Positions 22,399-34,279 of a DNA stretch of 64,000 nt are shown piece after piece. The translations under genes and the position numbers were made by a program. How positions within the stretch are numbered: position 1 is the first letter of the stretch; the number at the start of each line of letters is the position of its first letter. The DNA is from Limnanthes douglasii subsp. nivea (taxonomy: Eukaryota; Streptophyta; Magnoliopsida; Brassicales; Limnanthaceae), in the NCBI GenBank assembly GCA_036936605.1, contig JAUPFV010000004.1, positions 287,474,009 through 287,538,008 on the forward strand. The letters are read 5' to 3'. The notes under the pieces are model-generated. The model ran no database searches and had not been told where the DNA came from. It was given only the letters and a program-made list of their open reading frames with translations.

Positions 22399-24940
22399 TG
22401 AATCCTGAGATACAAATAGATCAAATCCTGGATAATGAGCAAGTTAAAATCGTCCAAGAATCGAGCCATGTACAACTTATGAATGATGAAAACCAAGAAC
22501 AATTGCTCATACAGGACGAGCGATATCAGTTACAAGGGGAAATTGAGTCATTGAGATCCTAAAGAGAAGTTGAGGTGAACCTTCTAGGTAAAGTTCTACA
22601 ATAATTTCAAAGATCTGATGGACAATATGATTTTACTGAATCAAGAATACACCCTGATACCAAGCATAGTCCACCAGAATGGTCAATTTAAAAAAATCCA
22701 TCAAGCTTCAAAAAAGGAACATACAACCAGGGACTATTCTAGTTCTTAAAAATATAGTAAAGAATCGACCTTTGAGTCTGAGATATCATCATCCTCTTCG
22801 AGTAGTGATCATTATCATAAGAAGAGAAATATTCACTGTGATAAACATCATTCAAATATACGTTCTAACCGACATCATAAATTAAGAAAATAATACTCTT
22901 CAGATAAAAGAAAATATTAAAACAATTGATGACGCAACGGAAATAGATGAAGAAGCAACGATAGATGAAACTCTAATTCAAGGGTAACATGATGCAACCC
23001 TAATCTAAGGGTAACAAAGAGTGAAATTTTCAGAGATAAAAAATCTATTATTCCAAAAACTTAACATAACTTAAGGCATAAGAGGCTTTATATAATAGCT
23101 TCTCAAAACCCTAAATTAGAATACAAGGAAATAAAATAAATATTCTAAAATCAAATAAAATAAAATAAAATAAAATCTTAATATAATTAGATTTGATTTA
23201 AATACATAAGATATTTGAATAAAATAAAATAAAATAAACAAGGCTTTTGCCCAGACTTTCTGGGCTACATCATCCTCTCTTAGTTGACAAGAATTCGTCC
23301 TCGAATTCACAGCAGCATCACCATCAAGAACCCAAATTATTTATTTTATTTTATTCAATCGTTACATTGGGAATTATAATTGTTGACCTTATCGGAATAA
23401 GATAAATTCTTCTCGAGTGTTCCTTATTCGAAGTAACATTCAAGCCATCCAGTTGAAGGAAAAAATAGTTTCGAAAACCTATTCATAGCCTGAAGACAAC
23501 ATCCCCATGTCCAGTTGATGAAAAAAAATGGTTTTGAAAACCTCTTCATAGCCTGAGACAGCATATCGATAAGAAAGTTTTACCTTGATTCGACGATTGG
23601 TAGCCAATTTAAACTCCTTCAGTAACCGGCCAATATGATCGTCATTGAAACGCCTAGTGTGTCTCCGACATACCAAACGATCTTTGAGATCTTCATGGTC
23701 TTAGGTTGTTCTCTCCTTTAGACCTTGAATCAGATGAAATAAAGATTCAGAAACATGCTTGACCCGTAGCAGGAACTGAGGCTCTAATACCAAACTGATG
23801 ACGCAGTGGAAATAGAAGAAGAAGCAACGATAGATAAAATCCTAATTCAAGGGTAACATGATGCAACCCTAATCTAAGGGCAACAAAGAGTGAAATTTTC
23901 AGAGATAAAAAATCTATTATTCCAAAAACTTAAAATAACTTAAGGAATAAGAGGCTTTATATAATAGCTTCTCAAAACCCTAAATTAGAATACATGGAAA
24001 TAAAATAAATATTCTAAAATAAAATAAAATAAAATAAAATCAAATATTAATATAATTAGATTTGATTTAAATACATAAGATATTTGAATAAAATAAAATA
24101 AAATAAACAAGGCTTTTGTTTGGACTTTCTCGGCTACATCATAAATTACGAAAATAATACTCTTCAGATAAAAGAAAATATTGAAACAATAAATAGAGAG
24201 TAGATTGTCAAGAAAAAGTAAAGGGATTAGGAAATCATAACATTAACCATATGGTGAGTGATTAGTTTGTTCTTCAATCTGAATCATGTATATCTACGAC
24301 ATCTAATAAGGATAATCAGTTCAACCAATGGTATATTTTGAGGTACTCACCTTTATCTGTAGATATTATATACGGTCATTTTCCCAAATAGCTCGATATT
24401 TCAAAGATGGATAAATTTGATGGAAGAAAATATCTGGACAACCACCTTGAACAATTCAAGAATTTATGATGAATTTCGATGATGACGATAAATTTTTGTG
24501 TCGAGAGTTTTCCCAAACCTTGAAGGATAGTGCCTTAAAGTGGTATAATCAGCTTCCACATGGGTCAATTAAGAATTTTAACATGAACTCGATGGATTTC
24601 CCGAGACACTTTATGGGAAGCAAAGAGCTTAAAGAAAATAGAGACACAATAATCTAGTGTCGATAATTTTCTTGCGAAATCTTAAAGGATTATATCAAAC
24701 ATTTTGTAGAGACGAAAAGTAGTTTGCAATATTGCTTTAAACAAGTAGGTATAATTTTTTTTAGGCAAGGGCTCCTTGTAAAGGAATTGGTTGATATTGT
24801 TACTCGAAAAAATTTACTTATGAAGATCTGCTATCACAAGTTGAAAAACAAATTAAATTCGAGGGAACGAAGAGATTGTTATTACCTAGTCAACCAAGAA
24901 ATAACTCTTCTTTCACTCTAGAACAAACAACAACCAATGT
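22399..24940 (+). pseudogene. Tat-type gag remnant (copy 2), split by a miniature LTR element
   Basis: It begins with Met-Asn-Pro-Glu, like the full-length gag (MNPDNPELPP), and a glutamine/glutamate-rich N-terminal region ending GEIESL before a stop. The conserved core (MMNFDDDDKFLC, ALKWYNQLP, GSKELKENRDT) is at 24466-24657. The late part is at 24724-24921. The miniature LTR element at 22927-24141 interrupts it. Stops and shifts are frequent. Confidence 0.85.
22927..24141 (-). mobile_element. Miniature (TRIM/LARD-like) LTR retrotransposon, copy 2a
   Basis: LTRs of 346 bp at 22927-23272 and 23796-24141 (TGATG to CATCA), with an interior of only 523 bp. On the minus strand the 5' LTR is followed by an initiator-Met-tRNA-type primer site (one change: TTTGGTATTAGAGCC). 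The interior encodes a short gag-like piece (RRFNDDHIGRLLKEF) and ends with NSRTNSCQLREDD before the 3' LTR, which resembles the end of chromovirus-type gypsy polyproteins. No pol is present, so it moved in trans. The flank is abnormal: 49 bp of host sequence is repeated on both sides. Confidence 0.85.
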
Positions 24941-25145
24941 AGTGTCCCTTAGTTGAATATGGATATACAATAGAGACCAAAAACTTTTTGGTGATGGAAG
25001 GGAGTCTAACTTTCATATGCATAAACTGGTCATGATTAAAAATAATATTCACTTGAAAATTATTAAAATATAGTATACATTTGTTACTTGTGTTAGCATC
25101 ACCAAAGTGGAGTACAGACATCTTTATAACTTTATCTAAATAAAA
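24918..25145 (-). pseudogene. L1-type LINE endonuclease fragment (copy 2)
   Basis: Same fragment as 994-1215. Here it keeps SITKKFLVSIVY without the six-base loss seen in copy 1. The conserved NHDQFMHMKV core identifies the middle of an L1 endonuclease. It abuts the gag remnant on one side and the exon-like insert on the other. Confidence 0.6.
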
Positions 25146-25230
25146 AAAGCTTCTAATATTTTTACTAATTTCTCCAATGACAAGATATCAAACTCGATTT
25201 TTACTAAAAAATAGGTGGAACTGGAACAGG

Positions 25231-26060
25231 TGCTATAAATAAATTCTTTATTGATATGGTCAGATGGATGAACCATTACACTGATGCCTCAAAGTGTGAG
25301 ATTTTTTTCCAAGTCATTGAGCCTGATTCTACTAAGATATTTGACTTTAGTGGTTTTAATTTGAAACCCATTCTTGAGGAATACTTTAACAACTCTATTA
25401 AAGCAGGTTTAAAACTTGAAGATGGAATGAAGGATGTTATTGATTGTATCATATTAGTCCACCGAGAGGTAATATTATGAATGAGCAGTTGAGAGCTATG
25501 TCTACTCTAGGTTATGAACGAGCAATTAAGATTATGGATAGATACAATATTTCTAGAAGTGGGTAAATTGGTAAAAAATGACTTCTTACGAAATTGTTTT
25601 TCCTTTGTTAAATATTCTCAAGTTTTCTAGTGTTTGCTTCAATTGTGACTTTTAAATGCAAAGATCTTGTTAATGAAATGGTCACAACATGTTTAAATTC
25701 ATACATATTTCCTAACAGTATGAAACATCCTGGATTTCTAGCTTTAAGTTACTCTAATCTTTTGTGAAAAATGTACACATGTGCTTTATTATATACACAC
25801 TGATATTAGGACAAAAATTGTCCTATTTGAGAGCATTTAGTCTTGTTGAAGAGGCAAATGTTAAAAAAAATTATATATTCAAGCGTCTTCAAACTAAGTT
25901 AAAATAAACTCAAAATTAATTATTTTTGAGGTCTTTAATCAAGAAGCAACAAAAGTTGAAGCAACATATTTCTTCATGCCTATCACGTTTAGAGATATTG
26001 CAAAGAAAGGCCAAAATAATGTTTTGACCACTATTAAAGAAAAAATAATTTCACAGTTAT
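25231..26060 (+). other. Exon-like fragment of an unidentified gene, copy 2 of 3
   Basis: The 74-codon frame at 25256-25480 (MNHYTDASKCEIFFQ to LVHREVIL) is the longest uninterrupted piece of this repeated fragment in copies 1 and 2. It is followed by an intron-like stretch and then NQEATKVEATYFF near 25,950. Substitutions against the other two copies are spread over all codon positions as far as I can see by eye, so ongoing coding constraint is not evident. Confidence 0.45.
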
Positions 26061-26870
26061 GATAGGCTCTTGCAGAGCAATGAAGTCTACCTTTCAAACC
26101 TTAACAATTTATTTAGTTCTCATGTAGTTTATTTATTACCTACACAATGAACATTCCAAATTTAAGATTGTTATTTTAATTTAAGGATTGCATTTATAAG
26201 GTTTAAGTGACACTTTGAAATGATTTTTTTTAGTGTTGATGAGACTTTTAAATGGTTTAACCTTAGTTTTATCAGACATCTTGTGAAGGCCCTTCTTAAT
26301 ATCTTTATTTTACTCTATTTTACCGAGGATTAGGGATAAAGTAAGATTACCAGTTGTTGTGTGTTTGGGTGAGTCTGATTGAGTGTCCAACATATCAAAG
26401 TTATTTGATGAGGTAAATATTGCTCCTGATTCAATAATATGTAGAGCTTCAATTATATATTTGTTTATTTCATCTAATGTGGATATATCAAAGTCTTGGA
26501 CATGTTGAGATTTATCAAAGCTTATATTAATATGTTTGTCATATTTTTTTGGTAGTACGATTTGGAATATCTTAGTTTCTTTGTTTTGAAGAGTGGATAA
26601 ATTTCATAGAAAGTGATATGTCATTTGCTAAAGGTCATGGTAAAGTCTATGGAACCATCAAAATTTCAGCAATATTTGTTGGGACACTATCATGATGGAT
26701 GATACCAGGTTTTTTTATTTTCTTGTTATCAATTATTATGGATTTTACTTTAGGAATACATGTACCTTTTTGAGAAAATGGATTTTGGTTAAGGTTTGCT
26801 AAGGTATTAGGATTTAGCCGATTGGTCTTTGAGGATTGTATTTCATTATTTTGTAATAGTTTTTTACACT
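26061..26870 (-). pseudogene. LINE ORF1 C-terminus and endonuclease N-terminus (copy 2)
   Basis: The most complete copy of this part of the LINE. From right to left: IECKKLLQNNEIQ (completing the CCHC zinc knuckle started at 28079), a basic asparagine- and lysine-rich ORF1 tail, a stop-ridden linker, then KVDFIALQEP at about 26,070-26,105, the start of the endonuclease. The exon-like insert follows directly. Confidence 0.6.
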
Positions 26871-26875
26871 CTATT

Positions 26876-28073
26876 TGATGACGCGACGAAAATAGAAGAA
26901 GAAGCAACGATAGATGAAACCCTAATTCAAGGGTAACATTATAAAACCATAATCTAAGGGTAACAAAGACTGAAATTTTCAGAGAAAAAAAATATTATTC
27001 CAAAAACTTAAAATAATCTAAGGCATATGAGGCTTTATATAAGAGCTTCTCAAAACCCTAAATTATAAGACAAGGAAATAAAATGAATATTTTAAAATAA
27101 AATCAAATCAAACTTAATATAATTAGATTTGATTTAAATACATAAGATATTTGAATAAAATTAAAATAAATTAAAAAGGCTTTTGTTTGGACTTTCTGGG
27201 CTACATCATCCTCTCCTGGTTGACAAGAATTCCTCCATGAATTCACATCACCATCACCATCAAGAACCCAAATTATTTATTTTATTTTATTCAATCGTTA
27301 GATTGGGAATTATAATTCTTAACCTTATCGGAACAAGATAATTTCTTCTCGAGTGTTCCTTATTCGAAGTCACGTTGAAGCCATCCAGTTGAAGGAAAAA
27401 ATAGTTTCGAAAACCTTTTCATAACCTGAAGACAACATCCCCATGCCCAGTTGATGAAAAATATGGTTTTGAAAACCTCTTCATAGTTTGAGACAGTATC
27501 TCGATAAGAAATTTTTACCTTGATTCGACAATTGGTAGCCAATTTAAACTCCTTCAGTAACTGGTCAATATGATCGTCATTGAAACGCCTAGTGTGTCTC
27601 CCGCATACCAAACGATCTTTGAGATCTTCATGGCCGTATGTTGTTCTCTCTTTTAGACTTTGAACCAGCTGAAATCAAGATTCAGAAACATGCTTGACCC
27701 ATAGCAGGAATTGAGGCTCTGATACCAAACTGATGACGCGACAGAAATAGAAGAAGAGAAAGCAACGATATATGAAACCCTAATTAAAGAGTAACATTAT
27801 GAAACCCTAATCTAAGTGTAACAAAAATTGCAATTTTTAGAGATAAAAATATATTATTCCAAAAACTTCAAATAATCTAAGGCATATGAGGCTTTATATA
27901 AGAGCTTCTCAAAACCCTAAATTATAATACAAGGAAATAAAATAAATATATTAAAATAAAATAAAATCAAATAAAATCTTAATATAATTAGATTTGATTT
28001 AAATACATAACATATTTGAATAAAATAAAATAAAATTAAAAAGGCTTTTGTTTGGACTTTTTGGGCTACATCA
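26876..28073 (-). mobile_element. Miniature (TRIM/LARD-like) LTR retrotransposon inserted in a LINE zinc knuckle
   Basis: LTRs at 26876-27208 (333 bp) and 27731-28073 (343 bp), a 522-bp interior, and perfect CTATT target duplications at 26871-26875 and 28074-28078. On the minus strand the order is 5' LTR, initiator-Met-tRNA primer site (TTTGGTATCAGAGCC), gag-like fragment (RRFNDDHIDQLLKEF), purine tract AGGAGAGGA, 3' LTR. Removing the element rejoins YCLECKDLGHK with the final Cys of the LINE CCHC knuckle. It is shared with copy 1, so it is older than the segmental duplication. Confidence 0.92.
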
Positions 28074-28078
28074 CTATT

Positions 28079-28610
28079 GATTTATGACCTAAATCTTTAC
28101 ATTCAAGACAATAAAAGGGCATATCCCCATATATTATTTATTTCCATAAACCATTCATGTCTCCAAAGTCAATCTATACCTTTTGAATTAGAGTTACCCA
28201 CACTTTATAACAGTTGAATTTGACATTGTTCTTAGGAGAATCCCAGATAGATAGTAGAGTACCTAAGGCCGTAAGTATATTTCAAATAGTATCCTTGTTG
28301 TACATATACTCAGGAAAATTTAGAAAAGTGAACCAAACTGGAGTAATTGGTGATTCAATACTTGGGTTGAATGTTGGATACCATTTTAAAAGTCTCAACG
28401 AATGCTGGAAAATGGTGTAGACATTGCTTTCCATAGATTTGTAAGATTTTCTATTTGGTCTAGCTCTATTAGGCCATGTATAGGGTCCTAAAGAGAGATA
28501 TTGAAAACATATAAAAAGAAAAAGTTAGATACGAATTTCTAGAATATATCAAGTTGAGGCCTACCAAACAAGAATTTAATAATAAGAGTAAACTTAGATA
28601 TGAATAATAT
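28079..28610 (-). pseudogene. LINE ORF1 (DUF4283 domain) remnant (copy 2)
   Basis: Duplicate of 3043-3575. The minus strand shows the DUF4283 landmarks (FNPSIESPITPVW, FPEYMYNK) and the first half of a CCHC zinc knuckle, cut by the CTATT target site of the miniature LTR element. It is interrupted by the same stop in the middle, so the LINE was already dead before the duplication. Confidence 0.75.
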
Positions 28611-30084
28611 ATTTTTATTATTTTGATTTGTGAAGTGTATACTCGTGTAGTTCCTTTTGTCCAGAATATGTATGTTGTGATGATGAATTTTTTTTGCCTT
28701 GTTTCTTGTTGCATGAGTGTACGATTTGACTTTGCCTTTTCTTTGCAGAGTTTGAGATATTTAGTGAGTTGTAGTACATAATTCTGATTCTCCGTCTCTT
28801 TAGTTGTTGGTAATGAAGAGAAATTTTTATCAAATATAGTTTATACTGGATTCAAGAGTTCTTAAGGATGGCTTAGGCTTATGTTCTTATAAACTATGGA
28901 AAGGTTGTCAGGCTTAGGGAGATGCATGCAGATTGGTGCAGTTGTTGGAGCTTTAAGCAAATGTTTTTATTGGATATATCTCGGGCCATAATGATCGGTG
29001 AGAAACGGTGTCGGACCGAGCACAATGGAAGTTGATTAGGCAAGAAAGGTTAGGAATCTATGCTTCATTAATTTTTGGAAACGAGTCATCCCCATAATTT
29101 CTTTCGAACAGATTTTTTTATCAACCTGATTTTGATTTTGGAGCGTTTCGAGGAAATTAAAACAACAAGCCTATAAAACAAATGTATGGACATACTTAAA
29201 TCTTGGTGGAAAAAAAGTTATACCCTAAACCTCATTTGATGAATGCCATTTAAAAGAATTATATTTGCAAGATCAAAACATTAATATATTTTATTATGTT
29301 TTTTATGATTTGATTTTTTTTATTAAAAATATGTTTTTAATTACACTGCATTTTAAGATTACTACAGTTTTTTAATCATACAATTTATTTTTTCGTATTA
29401 TTTAGAGATAATACATTTGAATTCAATTAATACTTTTAAAACTATTAAGCATGAAACTTGAATAAAATTTCTAATCTATTTGTTTGTTTTAGTTTTTGAT
29501 GTCGAGAAATGTAGTCAAACTGAAAGTAAAAAAAAATAGTAGTGTATATAATATAGGTTTAAGTACCATTTAAGATGCAAAAGCAATAAAATTATCTACT
29601 TAAGATCATATTTTCATGTTACTCTGAAAAAGATGCATTTGAGTCAACTATTTACCATCTAAGACCTAGAAATACACTAAATACCCTTACCTTCCTTTTG
29701 TTTTTACATTTCTTTAGCTGGAACGAAACCAGAGTCGTCATCATTTTTATATATGTAGTTTTGAACGATTTTGTTTTCCACTTTTTAACATTGACTAAAT
29801 CTAATCTAATCTTGGGAGAAATGATAATTCAAAACAGTTGTGTTGTGCTTTTGCTTTCTTTGTGAACCTTTAATTTTGAGAACCTTACCATGAAAAGAAG
29901 TGAGATTGTAGATGAGTTCAGTGAAACCCTAATGACTAATCTCGCAATTTGTAGAATTGTCATTTTTATCATTCTTAACTTAATGTAAATAGGACTAAGG
30001 TGACTATAGTTGAATGTTAATGCGTATCTGAATATAATTTTGAAAGCATTGTGTCGAGTAAAAAATATTTTTTTTAGAAAAAAT
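28611..30084. other. No recognisable gene
   Basis: Collinear with 3576-5130 apart from small indels. I see no conserved frame between the two copies. Confidence 0.5.
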
Positions 30085-30227
30085 TCAAAACATATCATGA
30101 GTGGTACTAGTTATGTTCGTCGTAAAAAAACAAAATCAACGGTATTTTCGGATTTGTTTTCTGAGTTACGGTTTAAACGACACAAACTTTTAAAGTTTTA
30201 AAATGTATAAGAGTTTAACGAAGAAGA

Positions 30228-30672
30228 TGCTTTTTTGTTTTGCTAGATGCGAAACCTTCTTTATTTTGCTAGATTCGAAACCTTCTTTATTTGGATAGAT
30301 GCGAAACCTTTTTTATTTGTCTAGATGCGACACCTTCTTTATTTTTCTAGATGTGAAACTTCTTTATTTTGCTAAATGGGAAAACTTTCTTTATTTTGCT
30401 AGATGAAAAAAACCTTCTTTGTTTTGCTAGATGCGAAACCTTCTTTGTTTTGCTAGATGAGAAACCTTTTTGTTTTGATAGATGCAAAACTTTTTTTATT
30501 TTGCTTGCAAAACCTTCTTTGTTTTGATAGATGATAAACCTCTTTGTTGATAGATGTGAAACCTTTTTTTATTTTGGTAGACGTGAAACCTTCTTTGTTT
30601 TGATAGATGGGAAGTCTTCTTTGTTTTGATAGATGCAAAGTCTTCTTTGTTTTGGTACAGCTAGATGCGAAT
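30228..30672. repeat. 26-bp minisatellite (copy 2)
   Basis: About 17 units of the same 26-bp motif as 5265-5745, again bracketed by direct repeats (about 30085-30205 and 30755-30865). The first two units of copy 1 are missing here and several internal units differ by single bases or short gaps. The adjoining (AT)n run is much shorter than in copy 1. Confidence 0.88.
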
Positions 30673-31254
30673 TCAGAGCCACTATGATAGATTCTAGATG
30701 TGGAACCATATAACTCAAAAACGCGTGTAAAATATATATATTTAAAAAAAACATTATCTTGAGTTGTACTAGTTTCGTTCGTCGTAAAGAAACAAAACTA
30801 ATGGTATTTTCAGATTCTTTTTCCGAGTTACAGTTTAAATAATACGAACTTTTAAAAATTAAAATTAAAAAATATATATATAAAAAAATATTTAAATTAG
30901 AAAGAAACTTGAAAATTTTAGATCTTTATCCGTTAATTTGTTGGATGTGTCTTAAATGGAAAATCTCCGTATAATACATACTAGGAAACAACTAAAATTG
31001 ATAATTATTGACATAGACAAAAAAATACTTTTATCAATACACTATTAGTCGACTTCAATTCTTCCATTACAAATACATCACGAAAAGAATGAACAAACAC
31101 TCGTATATATGTGTGTGTATATATATATATATATAAGGCAGCACCTTCATTTACTCACGAGAAGAATGAAAAAACACTCATATTCATATATAAAAAAAAA
31201 GCAGTACCTTAATTTATTTAAGTATCTGTTATGAACTGGCACATATACCCTATG

Positions 31255-31400
31255 TTACTTGATGACATTTCCTTCAAGAACTCAGATGTATGAACAAAAC
31301 CTGCTACTGATTGAATAAGAAAGGTCCCTTCGGATCAAGGAAGCAACTCGTTGCTGTCTCGGGCGAGGCAGACATAAATTGCTAATCGGCTGGGATTTTG
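31255..31400 (-). pseudogene. Exon-like fragment downstream of F-box A'
   Basis: Decayed copy of the 15949-16140 fragment. It sits in the same place relative to the F-box gene as in the other three units and carries the same disruptions as 6350-6515. Confidence 0.35.
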
Positions 31401-31564
31401 AAGATAAAAAAATAAAAAAAGTTTGCAAATCGGCAAATTAAGTAGTTCGTCCGGAATAAAATGGCATAAAATATAAATAGAACTTAGCTTCATGCAAACT
31501 ATAAAACAAGACTGCATATTAATGGCCAGTTTCTCTCCTCCTTTGTCTGCGTGAAACATCACTT

Positions 31565-32656
31565 TTAACTGGGTGAAACCAAAGTCTGTAGATAGACTAT
31601 CACATTTAAAAAACATGCATTATCCGACAGGAAACCCTTTAAAGCCCCAGCTTCGAGATCAAAGATGGCTATCATATTCTCTAAGACTTCCAACACAAGT
31701 TTGTGCTTTTTTGTAAAATATATTTGAAAATTATTAGGCGGCACTAGGAGTTGATTTCGAATTCGAACTCGATATAATTTCTTCCAAGAATTCGCAACCT
31801 CAACAGCATCAGCGTTCATCTCCCACATTTCGGTAGAGTGATGAGTATCAGCATCCATGGAGGTGCATAAGAAAAGGGAATTTTCAAAGGCATTCAACCG
31901 CATTTGGTAACCCCTTTTGTGACAATCAGCAGGGAGTGGTACAACCTCCATGAATTTCTCATCTTTTAAATTGAAAGACAAAACTACAGGTGCTTTACCA
32001 TCATAATAATCGGAGATCCAGTGCAAATTTCCATTCAAAAAAATACCAGTGTTGGGTTCGAAGTAATAACCAACATTGTAAAATGTAATAACTTTCCATT
32101 TCTTAGACTTTAGGGCGAAGACTTGAACTACAAAATATCCTGGACTGGGATACTTTTCCCAAAATCCTATTACTATTTTGTAATCGTCGATTGACGAGTC
32201 ATATCCAAATCCATAAAAGGGGTAAGGGTCCTGATCAGGGTCATATATGCCAGGCGGTAATTGCTTAAACACCCTAGTAGATGGATTCCATAAGATACAA
32301 GTGTAAGAGTCGAGGAGTAAACATACCAAACCGTTACAAGATCCTATAAATGTAAACCAGGTCGAGGTTTGAACCGGAATTGGATAGTTAAGCTCCACGT
32401 TTGACTTTTCGCAATCTTTATCATCCATCAATTTCTCTAAGTCTTCATAATCCAAATTCAAGGCGTGACTTCGGGTAGTCAAAAGAATCTTACTAATCGA
32501 TTGGTCTAGTCGAGAAAAGTGAGCTTTGATAAATTGGGGGTCGGAGATGAGTGAACACCATGGCTTGGATACGCATTTGAAGCGCATAAGAGACTTCACA
32601 GGCAGCCTCGAGAGTATATCGAATATATTTTCATCAAGCAGCTCCGGCATCTCCAT
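31565..32656 (-). CDS. F-box protein with FBA-type C-terminal domain (F-box A')
   Basis: A 363-residue intact frame, the duplicate of F-box A. The F-box (residues about 3-48) and the FBA landmarks (FIGSCNGLVCLL, ILWNPSTRVFKQ, YGFGYDSS, NGNLHWISDYYDG) are preserved. Differences from A are mostly substitutions plus small in-frame losses, for example fewer residues after VIGFW and after CTSMDADTH. In-frame indels and the absence of stops suggest both duplicates stayed under some constraint. Start: the frame is open 30 bases farther, but the first ATG is at 32656, matching A. Predicted role: SCF substrate receptor, substrate unknown. Confidence 0.85.
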   Translation of the reverse strand: MEMPELLDENIFDILSRLPVKSLMRFKCVSKPWCSLISDPQFIKAHFSRLDQSISKILLTTRSHALNLDYEDLEKLMDDKDCEKSNVELNYPIPVQTSTWFTFIGSCNGLVCLLLDSYTCILWNPSTRVFKQLPPGIYDPDQDPYPFYGFGYDSSIDDYKIVIGFWEKYPSPGYFVVQVFALKSKKWKVITFYNVGYYFEPNTGIFLNGNLHWISDYYDGKAPVVLSFNLKDEKFMEVVPLPADCHKRGYQMRLNAFENSLFLCTSMDADTHHSTEMWEMNADAVEVANSWKKLYRVRIRNQLLVPPNNFQIYFTKKHKLVLEVLENMIAIFDLEAGALKGFLSDNACFLNVIVYLQTLVSPS

Positions 32657-33044
32657 TGTAGAGTCGACGCTGCTGCGATAATCCAAGATATCAAACTAAA
32701 CACAAAGAACCCAAAAGGCTATATAATTCAACAAGATACTAAAAAAAGAAATCGATTAACCATGGGAAAATAAGAATACCTGATTGCGAATCCAAGAAAA
32801 CAACAATAGTGATAGAGATCGAAGGGGATAGTAAGTCAACTTTTAGAAGTCCTTCTTTCTTTCCATCGAACCTACTTGGTTAAACCAGTTTCTAGTTCAA
32901 ACTTTTCTGGTTTATTTAATACATACAGTCATACAGATAGATCGAAGGGGGATGGGTTTGTAAAGTCAACTTCTAGAAGCTATTATTTAGTAGCTGGCAC
33001 GTTGGTAAATCATTTGTTTTTTTACTACTCTTAAGCATTTTTTC

Positions 33045-33290
33045 ATGTTTTTTCTAATTGCGGCACTATCATTCTCAAGCATCGACACAATAACAGCTAC
33101 TCGTCGTCTTTTACAGACGACTGCACTTCCTCCCCTTCCGACAATTCCTCATTTTCCTAAGACTACTTTTACTCCTTCCTTTGCCAACTCTGGCACAACT
33201 AACAGCATTGACCCCTTTGCCAAGCAGTCAAATCCCAATTTTGCCTTGTATGATTATTCTGTTACGGTTTTGTTAATAAGGGACTTATGA
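33045..33290 (+). CDS. Small secreted proline-rich protein, uninterrupted copy
   Basis: An 81-residue frame: a hydrophobic N-terminal segment (MFFLIAALSFSS) acting as a likely signal peptide, then RRLLQTTALPPLPTIPHFPK and a non-repetitive tail. It lies divergent from F-box A'. In this copy the codon that should start the longer form (before the LKHFF equivalent) reads TTT, so translation would begin at the internal Met, giving a shortened signal peptide. It may therefore be a decaying gene. Only the proline-rich secreted layout supports the call. Confidence 0.4.
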   Translation: MFFLIAALSFSSIDTITATRRLLQTTALPPLPTIPHFPKTTFTPSFANSGTTNSIDPFAKQSNPNFALYDYSVTVLLIRDL

Positions 33291-34255
33291 ATGTGTCAAA
33301 AATATAATACTATTTTGGTATCTACATGAATATTAATATGAAAAAATAAAACAAAAGTGAGTATAACTTGGAGGAACAACAACTAAAATTATATAAAAAA
33401 AAGTTGGTATTGTTTGAATTGACTAAGTTTTAATTAATTGAGACCAAATTTATTTTTTATAAATATAAAACCTAATTTAATAAAAAACAAATAAAAAAAT
33501 CATATTTCTAAACTCATTCCAATTCCATTAATTTTCGAACATCTTTTTCTATTTGAGGATATCCTACAAAAACCGGATATCGGGTTGGATGACCAATGGT
33601 ATGTTGAATTGGGAGATTCTGATAATGAGTTTTGGGATGGGTTTGAAAATTCACTACGGTTGGATTTGGGATGGGTATAACAAATTTTCTATTGGAAAAC
33701 TCGAATCCTGTAAAATTAATACATGATATATAATTATTTTACGAATTCTAAAATTATATTATAATATAATTCAATTTATTTTTTATTCTTTATAATTTAT
33801 ATATTTATTATTTTATTTTTGACTGTTTTATCATTATTTACTTTTTATTATATTTAAAATTATTTAAAGTTAGCATAAATCAAACAAAAATAAATATTTA
33901 AAACATAGTTGCAATTTTTTAAATATATTTATAAATTGGAAAAACAAATATAAATTATTAAAATTTAAATAAATACAAATTGTAAGTACTAAATATGTTT
34001 TATAAACAAATTCATTAAATTTTTAGATTTGATATTATATTTTTATATTTTTTACTAAAATTAAGAGTTTAAATTTGGTATATTATTATTATTATTCTTA
34101 TTATTATTATTTCATTATTATTACTATTTTAATATATTATACTAGTTTTTTCTAATTTTTTATTGGATAATTAATTAACATGAAATATTTTATAGATAAA
34201 TAAATTATCAATGGGTACCCACGGGTGGGTAGAAGTTGTAAACATAATTATTTTG
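33291..34255. other. AT-rich spacer without a gene
   Basis: Low-complexity AT-rich sequence, with long runs of TTTATTATT and TTATTATTA near 34,080-34,130. It includes about 380 bp absent from copy 1. The end (34,182-34,255) recurs at 40,436-40,512, where it is joined directly to the LINE remnant. Confidence 0.6.
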
Positions 34256-34279
34256 ATAGGTATAACTAAGGATTTCGAG

